In this document: piece by piece, positions 27,511-36,146 of the stretch | How the letters are laid out: the number at the start of each line of letters is the position of its first letter | Numbering within the stretch: position 1 is the stretch's first letter | From: Hyphomicrobiales bacterium | GTDB lineage: Bacteria > Pseudomonadota > Alphaproteobacteria > Rhizobiales > JACESI01 | Assembly: GCA_039989895.1 (NCBI GenBank) | Contig: JBDXGY010000004.1 | Location: 209,587-273,586 of the forward strand | Length of the DNA stretch: 64,000 bases | Reading direction: 5' to 3' | Translations under genes and position numbers: made by a program | The notes under the pieces: model-generated | Database searches by the model: none | Told to the model about the DNA's origin: nothing | What the model saw: the letters and a program-made list of their open reading frames with translations, nothing else

Positions 27511-28224
27511 TTAAAGCGTCGATAGATAAGCACTGATATCATCGCGAAACCACGCAAGCGCCAAGAGCGTTAAGGCGCCGGTTAGAAAACCCGTTAAAAA
27601 CCAGAAAAAACTGCGCAATCTGCTGTGGCGGACAATAATTGTTGGTTCCAATTCCATCACGGCTGGATCAGGCATTCTGTTATCTGGAGCGCTGTTTTCT
27701 GGTATCTTGTTTTCTGGCATTGCGTATTTATTGTCATGTGAAGAAGCAACGTGCTGCGCATGAATTTGTTCATTTTCAATATGCGATAATCGCTCAGCGA
27801 TATAATGCACTACAGCCTCACCCATCTCAGCTCGGTCACGACTTTCACGCAACAAAATGCGGCCAGCTCGGGTCTGTTTTAACAAGCGAAACCCAGCTCC
27901 ACCCTTCGACATCATAACAAATGTCGTTTCATCAATCCAAAGTTGGGGTTGTTCACCGTGCGACAAATGAAAATCGAAATATTTTCTTTCATCTCCAATA
28001 TCAGCAATGACATCCTCAAGATCATCTAAGAGAAGTGACAATTGATTGCGATTTTGACCATGAACATTAGCCGTGGCAAACCGCCTCGCATGTTCTTTCT
28101 TTCGAATAAGCTGCATTGTTTCGGTCAAACTGCGCGTATTTTTACTCGATTTATCTGTCTCCGTCTCATGCGTATTAGAGGTTGAAACACGCTCATCAGA
28201 GCCATCTTCAATAGGTATATCCAT
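27511..28224 (-). CDS. Conserved hypothetical protein with C-terminal membrane anchor
   Basis: I do not recognise a named family. The 237-residue protein has a Ser/Thr-rich N-terminus, a folded middle part (about 45-155: LLLDDLEDVIADIGDERKYF, ETTFVMMSKGGAGFRLLKQ, GEAVVHYIAERLSHIE), a short Asn/Pro repeat-like linker (PENKIPENSAPDNRMPDP) and one membrane helix at about 204-228. That places the bulk in the cytosol on a tail anchor. An AAGGTG ribosome site precedes the ATG. Confidence 0.75.
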   Translation of the reverse strand: MDIPIEDGSDERVSTSNTHETETDKSSKNTRSLTETMQLIRKKEHARRFATANVHGQNRNQLSLLLDDLEDVIADIGDERKYFDFHLSHGEQPQLWIDETTFVMMSKGGAGFRLLKQTRAGRILLRESRDRAEMGEAVVHYIAERLSHIENEQIHAQHVASSHDNKYAMPENKIPENSAPDNRMPDPAVMELEPTIIVRHSRLRSFFWFLTGFLTGALTLLALAWFRDDISAYLSTL

Positions 28225-28512
28225 GTCATGACACCTTATTTTTCAATACAATTGATGGATATTTTTTCCACCAAACAAGGTAATATAAAGGCATGATCAA
28301 ACCGCTCAAAATACATAAAGATAAGCGCTTTAAATCCCTCTAAAATCCTATTATTTTTGATGATAACCAAATTTAGACCAAAATTGGAAGCTTTCACTGC
28401 ATTTTGACATATCTCGGTTGCCTTTTTATATGAGCAACGCCATACCAACACCAGCCGATCTAATACTAACCGGCCCAATACTAGCCGGGATCACATTTTC
28501 AAGGTTCCATCT

Positions 28513-29565
28513 ATGAGTGAAATCAGCCAAGAACACAAAATACCCGTCACCGTTATAACGGGTTTTCTGGGTGCCGGAAAAACCACTCTGCTCAATCGTA
28601 TTTTGAGCGAAGATCACGGCAAAAAATACGCTGTCATAATTAATGAGTTCGGCGCAATCGGCATCGACAATGATCTGGTTGCCAGCACCGATGAAGAAAT
28701 TTTCGAGATGAACAACGGCTGTGTTTGCTGCTCCGTGCGCGGCGATCTCATTCGTATCGTCAACGATTTGTTGAAACGCGCTGATAAACTTGACGGTATC
28801 TTGATTGAAACCACGGGGCTTGCTGACCCTGCCCCTGTCGCTCAAAGCTTTTTCATGGATGACACCATCAACGCTCAAACAACGCTCGATTGTGTGGTCA
28901 CTTTGGCCGATGCAAAACACCTTTTGGACCGCCTTCAAGACACCCCTGAAGCCAAAGAACAAATAGCCTTTAGTGATGTTGTGCTGATCAATAAATCTGA
29001 TCTTTTATCCGATCAAGGATTGCGCGAGATCGAAAACCGAATTCGCGCAATCAATCCCTATGCCGAGCTACACCGCACCATTAAAAGCGATATCCCGCTT
29101 GATAAAATTTTAGACAAAGGGGCCTTTGAGCTTGCGCGTATTTTAACATTGGAGCCAGATTTTCTGACTGACGCTAACGATCATAACCACGACCACCATG
29201 ATCACAGCCATCATCACCACGACCACGACCACGATCATCACACACACCATAACCACGCGCATAATCATGGCGATGAGATTACGAGTGTCTCCTTACAAAG
29301 TGCGCGCGATCTTAATCCGGATATTTTCTTCCCATGGATCAATTGCCTTTTGGAAACAATCGGACCCGACCTTCTGCGCATCAAAGGCATTTTGGCTTTT
29401 AATGATGATGAAGACCGCTATGTGCTGCAAGGCATACAAACGACAGTTGAAGGCAGCCACCAACGCGCATGGGAAACACACGAAAAGCGCGAAAGCCGCC
29501 TCGTTTTCATTGGCCGCAATCTGAACGAGACCATATTAAAAGAAGGCTTCACCGCCTGCACGTAG
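28513..29565 (+). CDS. CobW/COG0523 GTPase with a His-rich metal loop
   Basis: A 350-residue G3E-family GTPase, related to CobW, YeiR and zinc chaperones. Walker A is [13 protein letters not shown] (18-30), the family metal site CVCC is at 70-73, ETTGLADP at 99-106 and the guanine-specificity motif NKSD at 160-163. A linker at about 223-252 has 18 histidines in 30 residues, indicating Zn, Co or Ni binding. The C-terminal CobW_C domain ends with residues 327-350, and the DNA coding for that end is repeated at 47.82 kb. Delivery of zinc or cobalt to a client enzyme is the likely role; the metal is inferred. Confidence 0.92.
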   Translation: MSEISQEHKIPVTVITGFLGAGKTTLLNRILSEDHGKKYAVIINEFGAIGIDNDLVASTDEEIFEMNNGCVCCSVRGDLIRIVNDLLKRADKLDGILIETTGLADPAPVAQSFFMDDTINAQTTLDCVVTLADAKHLLDRLQDTPEAKEQIAFSDVVLINKSDLLSDQGLREIENRIRAINPYAELHRTIKSDIPLDKILDKGAFELARILTLEPDFLTDANDHNHDHHDHSHHHHDHDHDHHTHHNHAHNHGDEITSVSLQSARDLNPDIFFPWINCLLETIGPDLLRIKGILAFNDDEDRYVLQGIQTTVEGSHQRAWETHEKRESRLVFIGRNLNETILKEGFTACT

Positions 29566-29807
29566 TGAGGAGGGGGGCAATTAAATTCAGCTTAGAACTC
29601 ACATTAGTTTTGATGCTTAAGGCCCATTGCTGCCGTACAGACAATTGTACAAATTTGATTGCAGTTTCCCGAAAGCGGCCAATCGATTTCCTGAATAAGT
29701 AGCGACACTAGACTTCAGCAAAGCGGACAATGTGACCATATGGGCGAATGTGATTGAAAGAAGAATGTCCGTGACCTCAGCTGGTTATAAGCACAGTCAC
29801 TTAAGCT
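29566..29807. repeat. Intergenic part of a duplicated segment
   Basis: No gene is visible. The stretch directly after the CobW stop, to about 29727, aligns colinearly with 47905-48063: CACATTAGTT, ATTGCTGCCGT and TTTCCTGAATAxGTAGC occur in the same order and nearly the same spacing. Beyond this lies a remnant-like tract with GCGAATGTGATTG and AGAATGTCCGTGACC, similar in style to other intergenic tracts in the window. Confidence 0.6.
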
Positions 29808-30158
29808 TTATTGCCACTTACAATCACTATCAATATTCAACTCTTTTAGGACATAAACTTTCCCTGATACCGCTTGTATATTGCAGTATTCCGTACCGCG
29901 CTTTTCAACGCTTACAGTCAAGCTTGCATTGGAAAAGCTACCCGTACAAGTTTTTGAACCAGGCCTCGAATTACCGCGCATCTTGCCTTGGCCACTTTCT
30001 GACAACACAAAATAAATCTCGTTATCTGTATCGTTAGCAAAACAGATTTTACCTTCTTTCGCTTCATACTTCTTTGCGGTCTTGGTATTCGATGTTTCTT
30101 GTCCAGAACAGGCGACTAAAAACAAAACGCCCAATATAGGAAAATAAATGCTTCTCAT
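29808..30158 (-). CDS. Small lipoprotein with a four-cysteine domain
   Basis: A 116-residue protein with a type II signal peptide (ILGVLFLVACSG, lipobox Cys17). The mature part begins with a charged linker and then an 80-residue beta-rich domain with Cys at 39, 71, 92 and 113. The same domain with nearly the same Cys spacing forms the C-terminus of the neighbouring LRR protein, so two disulfides are likely. The start is ATG 30158 with AAGGGG upstream; the open frame extends to 30191 without support. I do not recognise the domain. It lies in the AT-richer patch at 29.8-31.8 kb. Confidence 0.8.
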   Translation of the reverse strand: MRSIYFPILGVLFLVACSGQETSNTKTAKKYEAKEGKICFANDTDNEIYFVLSESGQGKMRGNSRPGSKTCTGSFSNASLTVSVEKRGTEYCNIQAVSGKVYVLKELNIDSDCKWQ

Positions 30159-30311
30159 TTGCTGCCCCTTATCGCAATTGAAGTAACTCACACAGATGAT
30201 TTGGTAATCTTCCCATTTTTAGTGGGGTGTTTTGCTAGAAGTTCCTATCAAAGCAGACACCCAAATAAGTTAGTCATTAAAAGCCCGGAGAGCGTTTAGT
30301 AAACGGCCCAA

Positions 30312-31283
30312 TTATGCAAGTTTACAAACGTCGCTTGCATCAAATTCTTTGATAACAATTGTTTGCCCTGCCTCAACCTCGCGCGTGCAAATTTTGGGTT
30401 CACGGTTACTATGGCTAATTGTAAGTTTTGCGCCTTCGCCGTTATTCTGGCAGTGCCACGAATTATGCGCTAAACGGAAATTACTGGTTCCCTCCGTCGT
30501 CTCAAGATAGAAACTTAATGCACTACCGGTATGATTGTTTACGCATATCGAATTTTCACCGCGACTGTATTTTTTCGGCGGTTGCAGAAACACGACCATC
30601 TTTCTCGCAGCATCATATCTGTCTGAAAAATCTGATGCGAGACGTGCTAGGAAAACCTGAGTTTTGTATAATATGCCAGGCTTGTAGTTTTGCCTGTACG
30701 CGCTGCCACTAACAACTTTCACACCTTTTGCAGACAATGCTTGATAGTATTGTTGAGAACCATCATTTGCGTAGCTTTGATACAAATTAAGGTGTCGTAG
30801 GCTTGTCATATTTTGTGTCGGTTCTAGTGACTTTATTGTAGTGCCGTTTAGCACCAGATGTCTCAAAGTAAGAATACTTGCCAAAGGCTCTAAATCGAAA
30901 ACCCTGCTTTTTGTCGCAATCAGTTTTTCCAATCGTGGACTTTTCGAAAGCGCTGACAAATCAGAAACAGGAGTATTTTTAATATGTAGGTTTTTTAAAA
31001 CCGGTAGCGTGGCTATTGGGCCTAAATCACTGACATTCGTATCGGACAAAATGAGCGTTTCAAGCTTGTCCATTGTTGAAATTTGCGATGGTAGAGCGTT
31101 TAGCTTTAGCAAATCCGACAAATCCAATTGCGTGTGATCACCCCATGCAATGGTTTCCTTTATGCGCTTTTGTGCAATCGCATAGGCCGCCTCGATTGCT
31201 GGCTGTCGTTTGTACCAATCGTAGCTAAAGAAAAAGGTAACGATAACCAGTATCATGCCAATAATTTTTGTAAAATTATGCAT
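30312..31283 (-). CDS. Membrane-anchored leucine-rich-repeat protein with four-cysteine domain
   Basis: A 323-residue protein with an N-terminal membrane anchor or uncleaved signal (about 7-22). About five SDS22/internalin-like leucine-rich repeats follow at residues 50-170 (LETLILSDTNVSDLGPIATL, LKNLHIKNTPVSDLSAL and so on), then a linker and a C-terminal domain with Cys at 247, 278, 299 and 320 shared with the lipoprotein just downstream. Most of it should be periplasmic. LRRs usually bind proteins. It lies on the same strand as the flanking lipoproteins, 150 and 34 bases away. Function unknown. Confidence 0.82.
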   Translation of the reverse strand: MHNFTKIIGMILVIVTFFFSYDWYKRQPAIEAAYAIAQKRIKETIAWGDHTQLDLSDLLKLNALPSQISTMDKLETLILSDTNVSDLGPIATLPVLKNLHIKNTPVSDLSALSKSPRLEKLIATKSRVFDLEPLASILTLRHLVLNGTTIKSLEPTQNMTSLRHLNLYQSYANDGSQQYYQALSAKGVKVVSGSAYRQNYKPGILYKTQVFLARLASDFSDRYDAARKMVVFLQPPKKYSRGENSICVNNHTGSALSFYLETTEGTSNFRLAHNSWHCQNNGEGAKLTISHSNREPKICTREVEAGQTIVIKEFDASDVCKLA

Positions 31284-31317
31284 CGTTCCACTTTCAAATT
31301 AAATTAAAATCCAAAGA

Positions 31318-31833
31318 TTATTTTAGGCTCCAAGTTTTCCTGAAGTTTACATTCTGGTCCCAGAAATTGCCTTCAAATCTTGTTTTTCCCGTCAACTGGC
31401 TGACAACATATAGACCAAATCTAAAAAATAATTCTGTGCTGTGTGCCTCAGCTTTTCCGTGTGCGTGCATCTTTCTGTCGCTTAAATTTATAATGGCGCG
31501 AGCCGTATGGGTTCCTTTATCAATAGTCACGTAGTTTGCACGCCAATATTCGTGGTTGGGTGTTACAAACAATCTTACTGCTTCAGGCGGATTATCGTGT
31601 TCATAGGTGTAGGTGAAATCAACTGTAAGTGCGTCATGAAAATTGCCAACGACTTTTACCTCATGCAATTTAATTGTTTCCTCGCTGGATAATGGTTCCT
31701 TGTTTTCATAAATTATTTCACCACTATCGATTTTTTCAGTCGCATTTCCCACGTCACTGTTCTGCGATGTTTCTGGAACACAAGATGCAAGCAGGAACAT
31801 CAATCCAATCATGGTTAGAATCGATTTTGCCAT
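31318..31833 (-). CDS. Lipoprotein of unknown function
   Basis: A 171-residue protein with a clear lipoprotein signal (TMIGLMFLLASC, lipobox Cys18) and good ribosome site (GGAAAG). The mature part is predicted beta-rich (VDFTYTYEHDNPPEAVRLFV, ARAIINLSDRKMHAHGKAEA) and resembles an Ig-like or carbohydrate-binding sandwich, but no family is recognised. It has no cysteine besides the lipobox, so it does not share the four-Cys domain. It is first in a probable three-gene leftward unit. Confidence 0.75.
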   Translation of the reverse strand: MAKSILTMIGLMFLLASCVPETSQNSDVGNATEKIDSGEIIYENKEPLSSEETIKLHEVKVVGNFHDALTVDFTYTYEHDNPPEAVRLFVTPNHEYWRANYVTIDKGTHTARAIINLSDRKMHAHGKAEAHSTELFFRFGLYVVSQLTGKTRFEGNFWDQNVNFRKTWSLK

Positions 31834-32018
31834 CTGCTTTCCAAGCCCTCAATTAATTTTTAAGAAGTAAATCTTAATTGCTTTAATTTTTTACAAACTT
31901 GGTGAAGTGAAGATGTGGCACTTTGGCTGATCTGGAGAGTAAATGTCAGAAACATTTGCTTTTAACGGCGACAATTGAATGTCCAACTTGGGCTCAAAGC
32001 TGCCATTGATCAAGCCCC

Positions 32019-33635
32019 TCACTTCGCCAGAATCATCTCGCTCGCTTTTTCTGCGATCATCATCACGGGGGCATGGGTGTTGCCTGATGTTATTGTCGGC
32101 ATGATGGAGGCATCGACCACGCGCAGGCCTTGAACGCCGTGCACCCGCAATTGATCATCCACCACAGCCATTGAATCCGACCCCATTTTCGCGGTCCCCA
32201 CGGGGTGAAAAATTGTGGTGGCGATGTCGCCTGCGGCTTTGGCGAGGTCTTCGTCTGATGCGATATGTGTGCCGGGTTTGAATTCTTGCGGGGTAAATTC
32301 CGCCATCCGTTTTGTCGACATCAAGGCTCGGGCGTGGCGGATGCTATCGGCGGCGACGCGTTTGTCGGTCTCGGTTGATAAATAGTTTGGCGCAATATCG
32401 GGTGCGACACTTGGATCATTTGAGGTAATCGATACCGACCCGCGGCTTTCTGGCCTCAAATTACACACAGACACCGTGATTGCGGGGAAGTCATGCAAGG
32501 GGTCGCCGAATTTTTCAAGCGACAACGGCTGCACATGATATTCGATATTCGCCGTCTCATAACTCTTGTCGGATTTTGCAAAAATACCAAGCTGACTTGG
32601 CGCCATCGCCATAGGGCCTGAGCGTTTGAACGCATATTCAAGCGCGATTTTGGCCTTGCCAAACAAGCTCGCCTGTCGCTCATTCAATGTGTCGCCGCCA
32701 GTGATTTTGAAAACCGTACGAATTTGCAAATGGTCTTGCAGATTTTGCCCAACCCCCGCCATATCTTTCACCACGGGAATATCATGCGCCCGCAATAGAT
32801 CAGCAGGACCAAGGCCTGAACTTTGCAAAATGCGCGGGCTGCCTATCGCGCCAGCAGACAAAAGCACCTCGCCATCACAATGGACGACCGATGGCACGCC
32901 CTTCACGGTGAGTTTAAGACCGTTTGCCTTCAAGCCATCAAATGTCAGTCGTTCTACATCAGCATGGGTGATGATCTTCAGATTTGCCCGCTTCATCACC
33001 GGTTTTAAAAAGCCATCCGCCGCACTCCAGCGCCGTCCACTTTTTTGTGTCACCTCGAAATAGCCAGACCCAAGATTGTCGCCATCATTGAAATCATCGC
33101 TGAGCGGCAAATCAAGTTCTGTGGCTGCCTCACGCACAGCGTCAAGAATGTCCCAATGCAGGCGCTGTTTTTCCACGCGCACCTCACCACCCTGCCCGTG
33201 CAGTTCATTCGATTTCGTATGATGGTCCTCAGATTTAAGGAATGAAGGTAAGACATCATCCCAGCCCCAGCCCACATTGCCGAGTTGGCGCCACTGATCA
33301 TAATCTCGCGCCTGACCGCGCATATAAATCATGCCGTTAATAGACGAACAACCACCCAGAACTTTACCGCGTGGATACCCAAGTGACCGGCCATTCAGAC
33401 CCGCCTCATTGGATGTTGTATAAAGCCAGTCAGTGCGTGGATTGCCTATACAATAAAGATAACCGACAGGAATTTTGATCCAGTGATAATTATCATCACC
33501 GCCAGCCTCCAAAACCAACACTTTGTTTTTGGGATCCGCGCTTAAACGGTTGGCCAGCACACACCCTGCGGAACCAGCTCCAACGATAATATAATCCCAA
33601 TGACCAAGGTCATTGCGTATCGCTTTATCACTCAT
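32019..33635 (-). CDS. GMC-family FAD-dependent oxidoreductase (choline dehydrogenase/AlkJ-like)
   Basis: A 538-residue alcohol dehydrogenase of the glucose-methanol-choline family. The FAD-binding motif is IIVGAGSAGCVLANRLS. GMC signatures are GKVLGGCSSINGMIYMRGQ and SAGAIGSPRILQSSGLGP. The active-site His region is FHPVGTAKMG and the C-terminal Asn is in TSGNTHAPVMMIAEKA. Substrate could be choline or another alcohol; no betaine genes are nearby. A GGGAGGA site precedes the ATG. Confidence 0.92.
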   Translation of the reverse strand: MSDKAIRNDLGHWDYIIVGAGSAGCVLANRLSADPKNKVLVLEAGGDDNYHWIKIPVGYLYCIGNPRTDWLYTTSNEAGLNGRSLGYPRGKVLGGCSSINGMIYMRGQARDYDQWRQLGNVGWGWDDVLPSFLKSEDHHTKSNELHGQGGEVRVEKQRLHWDILDAVREAATELDLPLSDDFNDGDNLGSGYFEVTQKSGRRWSAADGFLKPVMKRANLKIITHADVERLTFDGLKANGLKLTVKGVPSVVHCDGEVLLSAGAIGSPRILQSSGLGPADLLRAHDIPVVKDMAGVGQNLQDHLQIRTVFKITGGDTLNERQASLFGKAKIALEYAFKRSGPMAMAPSQLGIFAKSDKSYETANIEYHVQPLSLEKFGDPLHDFPAITVSVCNLRPESRGSVSITSNDPSVAPDIAPNYLSTETDKRVAADSIRHARALMSTKRMAEFTPQEFKPGTHIASDEDLAKAAGDIATTIFHPVGTAKMGSDSMAVVDDQLRVHGVQGLRVVDASIMPTITSGNTHAPVMMIAEKASEMILAK

Positions 33636-33689
33636 CCAAAATCCTCCCGATGCATTTGGTCACATCAACAATTGTGAGGCATGAAACCT

Positions 33690-34511
33690 CTACCAAAAGC
33701 TAGGCAGATGCCCCTTTAATCTAGGCCCAATCCGCACGGGTTCAATCGCCACGGCAAGGCCAGTGGTGTCGTCGGTATCCACTGCCACGCCGCAAAGGGT
33801 TGCAGGGCCCGGACCTACTTCCATGCGCTCGCCGGGTAGTTTCGTGATAAATTTCTGCAAGGGCGCTTCCTTCATCATGCCAAGCGAGCCACCGTAATCC
33901 CCCGTCATGCCCGCATCACTCATATAGCCCGTACCGCCATCGAGAATTTGATAATCACTCGTTGGTACGTGGGTGTGTGTCCCCACTACTAATGAGGCGC
34001 GGCTATCCACATGATGGCCAAGACAGATTTTCTCGCTTGTGGCTTCTGCGTGCATATCAATCACCACCGCGTCCACATGTTCGCCCAAGACACAGGCTGA
34101 AAGCTCACGCTCAACACAGGCAAAAGGGTCTTCCAGCGTTGGGTGCATGAAAACCTGGCCCATCACATTCATCACCATCACCCGCGCCCCGTTGCGTGCC
34201 ATAAAAACGCCGCTGCCTTTTCCCGGCGCACCATGAGCATAATTCGCCGGTCGCAAAAAAGTGTCGTGACGGGTGCAAAATTCAAGCGCCTCGCGCTGAT
34301 CCCACACATGATTGCCCGTCGTCACCACATCAACGCCCGCATTTAAAAAGCCTTGATGTATGTCTTCAGTCACGCCAAAACCACCTGCGGCATTTTCACC
34401 ATTTAGAACAACAAAGTCGATCGAGTGATCGCGTATCAGGCCTGGCAAAACATCGTCAACAATGGAGCGGCCACAACGCCCAACAACATCACCAATAAAA
34501 AGAAGCCGCAT
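33690..34511 (-). CDS. YmdB/TIGR00282-family metallophosphoesterase
   Basis: A 273-residue member of the YmdB family (2',3'-cyclic-nucleotide phosphodiesterase activity known in Bacillus). Metal-ligand motifs: FIGDVVGRCGR, LNGENAAGGFG, TGNHVWDQ, DMHAEATSEK and GTHTHVPTSD. It is three bases after fthC on the same strand with AAGGAGA before the ATG, part of the zapA-6S RNA-fthC-ymdB order common in alphaproteobacteria. Confidence 0.93.
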   Translation of the reverse strand: MRLLFIGDVVGRCGRSIVDDVLPGLIRDHSIDFVVLNGENAAGGFGVTEDIHQGFLNAGVDVVTTGNHVWDQREALEFCTRHDTFLRPANYAHGAPGKGSGVFMARNGARVMVMNVMGQVFMHPTLEDPFACVERELSACVLGEHVDAVVIDMHAEATSEKICLGHHVDSRASLVVGTHTHVPTSDYQILDGGTGYMSDAGMTGDYGGSLGMMKEAPLQKFITKLPGERMEVGPGPATLCGVAVDTDDTTGLAVAIEPVRIGPRLKGHLPSFW

Positions 34512-34514
34512 TCA

Positions 34515-35129
34515 TTAATCTCCTTGGACGCTTAGAGCCGGATAAACTTCAGGGGCAATCACGCCTTCATGGGTTAAAATATAATCGAGCCGAATGTCAT
34601 GCGCATCTTGCGGGACAAGAGGCACCTCTTGTAATGCGAAGGCAAGACCGACCGTCAAAGGTGGACGGCCCGCAGCCACAAGCCGCGCTATCGCCCGGTC
34701 ATAATACCCCGCGCCATAACCAATCCGCCCGCCATAGGTATCAAATACAGAAAGCGGTACAATCATCATCTCAGGATGAAGCACCCGCGCATGAGCAGGC
34801 GGGGCCAATGTACCAAAGCCCGCTTCGACTAAAGCTTGCTCATCTTCATAAGCGCGAAATTCGATGGTGGTTTTGTCTGTCACTGCCGGCAGACACAGCT
34901 CAGCCCCTTTGGCTCTTAACGCATTCATTAAAGGTTGCGCATCAATTTCGCTTCGGATTGGCAAAAATCCTGAGACTACTTTGCCATTCACGTCACCAAA
35001 AACATCTTGATAGTCCAACAGTTTTTTCGCACATGAAGCTCGATAGGGCGCGCGCAACTGATCGCGAGCAACAAGGGCGCGGGTGCGCAAATCCTGTTTG
35101 GCGGCTTTCAATGATTGATCTTCTTGCAT
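34515..35129 (-). CDS. fthC: 5-formyltetrahydrofolate cyclo-ligase
   Basis: Converts 5-formyl-THF to 5,10-methenyl-THF with ATP, recycling a folate side product. The 204-residue protein has the N-terminal KQDLRTRALVARDQL, the substrate region FLPIRSEIDAQPL and the nucleotide-binding loop GGRIGYGAGYYDRAI. Lying directly downstream of the 6S RNA, as ygfA does in E. coli, it may be co-transcribed with that RNA. Confidence 0.93.
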   Translation of the reverse strand: MQEDQSLKAAKQDLRTRALVARDQLRAPYRASCAKKLLDYQDVFGDVNGKVVSGFLPIRSEIDAQPLMNALRAKGAELCLPAVTDKTTIEFRAYEDEQALVEAGFGTLAPPAHARVLHPEMMIVPLSVFDTYGGRIGYGAGYYDRAIARLVAAGRPPLTVGLAFALQEVPLVPQDAHDIRLDYILTHEGVIAPEVYPALSVQGD

Positions 35130-35175
35130 TCATTAAGACCCTTTGCCGTTTTATAAATCATCATTATCGTCATTA

Positions 35176-35198
35176 CTTCTTTGGGAAAACCAAAGAAG
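35176..35198 (-). terminator. Strong hairpin between 6S RNA and fthC
   Basis: The perfect 9-bp arms CTTCTTTGG (35176-35184) and CCAAAGAAG (35190-35198) enclose a GAAAA/TTTTC loop. There is no long T-run after it on the minus strand, so it may act as a processing signal or attenuator rather than a full terminator. Confidence 0.45.
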
Positions 35199-35211
35199 CT
35201 GGTGAAAATAA

Positions 35212-35372
35212 AGTGAGCCGCGACAACCGTCGGATTTATATCGATGCCGAGAAACCTACATAGTAGGTGGGCGCCGTGAATGCCGAAACCCACGGGTCAA
35301 GGCAGGGACAGCTCCCGTTCGGATCAGTAAGGCCCTGGCATGAGTTGTCCTAACGCGAAGCGCAGCTCTAAA
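35212..35372 (-). ncRNA. ssrS: 6S RNA
   Basis: A global RNA that binds the sigma-70 RNA polymerase by mimicking an open promoter. It is assigned from position between zapA and fthC, the usual place in proteobacteria, and from structure. Reading the minus strand, GAGCTGCG (35361-35368) can pair with CGCGGCTC (35215-35222, one wobble), GACAAC with GTTGTC and ATGCC with GGCAT, in the right order, giving a rod of about 154 bases with internal loops, the expected size. Ends are approximate. A TATATGAT element upstream could be the -10 box. Confidence 0.8.
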
Positions 35373-35418
35373 TCATCATATAGGGGGTTTTTATCGCGGG
35401 GGCTATGAGGAAACGAGT

Positions 35419-35814
35419 TTATTCGGCAGCCGATTTAAGCTCTTTGTCGCTTTTTTGTAGGCCATTTATTTTATCCGTAAGGCCTTTTACGCGCTCGCCA
35501 ACTTCAACCAAAGCACGACTAAGCGTTTCTTCCGATGCCTGATAACGATCAATCAGCGCACGACGGCTTTCTTTGAGTGAGTCGACTTCGGCTTGAAGTC
35601 CTACCAAAAGCCTCTGACTTTCCGTTAATTCATCAGCCATCATGATGCCTGCCATAATGGCCAGGCGTTGTTCTCCCACCTCACCAAAACCGTCTTTCAG
35701 CTTCTCGATTGAGGTATCAAGCTTCTTACCAAGTTTGAGAAGATGTTCCTCCTGACCTTCATCACAGGCCATGCGGTATGTCTTACCATCTATCGTAACA
35801 CTAACATGAACCAT
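35419..35814 (-). CDS. zapA: Cell division protein ZapA
   Basis: A 131-residue FtsZ-ring-associated protein that cross-links FtsZ filaments. The N-terminal globular head is typical (VSVTIDGKTYRMACDEGQEE, LDTSIEKLKDGFG, RLAIMAGIMMADELTE), followed by a long C-terminal coiled coil (about 75-130). It is 20 bases downstream of the DUF4164 gene, with the 6S RNA after it. Confidence 0.93.
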   Translation of the reverse strand: MVHVSVTIDGKTYRMACDEGQEEHLLKLGKKLDTSIEKLKDGFGEVGEQRLAIMAGIMMADELTESQRLLVGLQAEVDSLKESRRALIDRYQASEETLSRALVEVGERVKGLTDKINGLQKSDKELKSAAE

Positions 35815-35834
35815 GGAGATCTACTCGCTTAACC

Positions 35835-36134
35835 TTATTTTTTATTCGCATCCAATACAGAGCGTATTGTTTCCATTGCACCAACCAGACGCTTGGATAC
35901 TTCTTTATTTGCATCCTCAAGACGTGCCGCTCGCGCCACTGCTGTATCAAGCGATTGCGCCAACCGTGAACGGTCTAACATAATGTCAGACATCTCATGG
36001 TCCAAGGAATTCAGTCGTTGTTTATCTTCAACCTGCCGATCAACCGCATCATCCAAGCCATCTATAGCCAAAACGAGGGAGCGCAGCGCATCTTTTAAGA
36101 CGTCTTTTTCCTGTGGTATTGTTTCAGACTTCAT
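35835..36134 (-). CDS. DUF4164-family coiled-coil protein
   Basis: A 99-residue, almost entirely helical protein (coiled coil over about residues 15-95: KDALRSLVLAIDGLDDAVD, DRSRLAQSLDTAVARAARLE). It matches the alphaproteobacterial DUF4164 family found directly upstream of zapA, which suggests a cell-division role that has not been shown. ATG 36134 has GGAAG in place; a TTG four codons earlier is less likely. Confidence 0.8.
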   Translation of the reverse strand: MKSETIPQEKDVLKDALRSLVLAIDGLDDAVDRQVEDKQRLNSLDHEMSDIMLDRSRLAQSLDTAVARAARLEDANKEVSKRLVGAMETIRSVLDANKK

Positions 36135-36146
36135 ACCGTCTTCCAA

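Noticed and set aside
28225-28512. Repeat-like CCAGCCG / CTAGCCGG pieces before the CobW gene
   Set aside because: The similarity is short and low in complexity; no consistent unit or palindrome could be defined.
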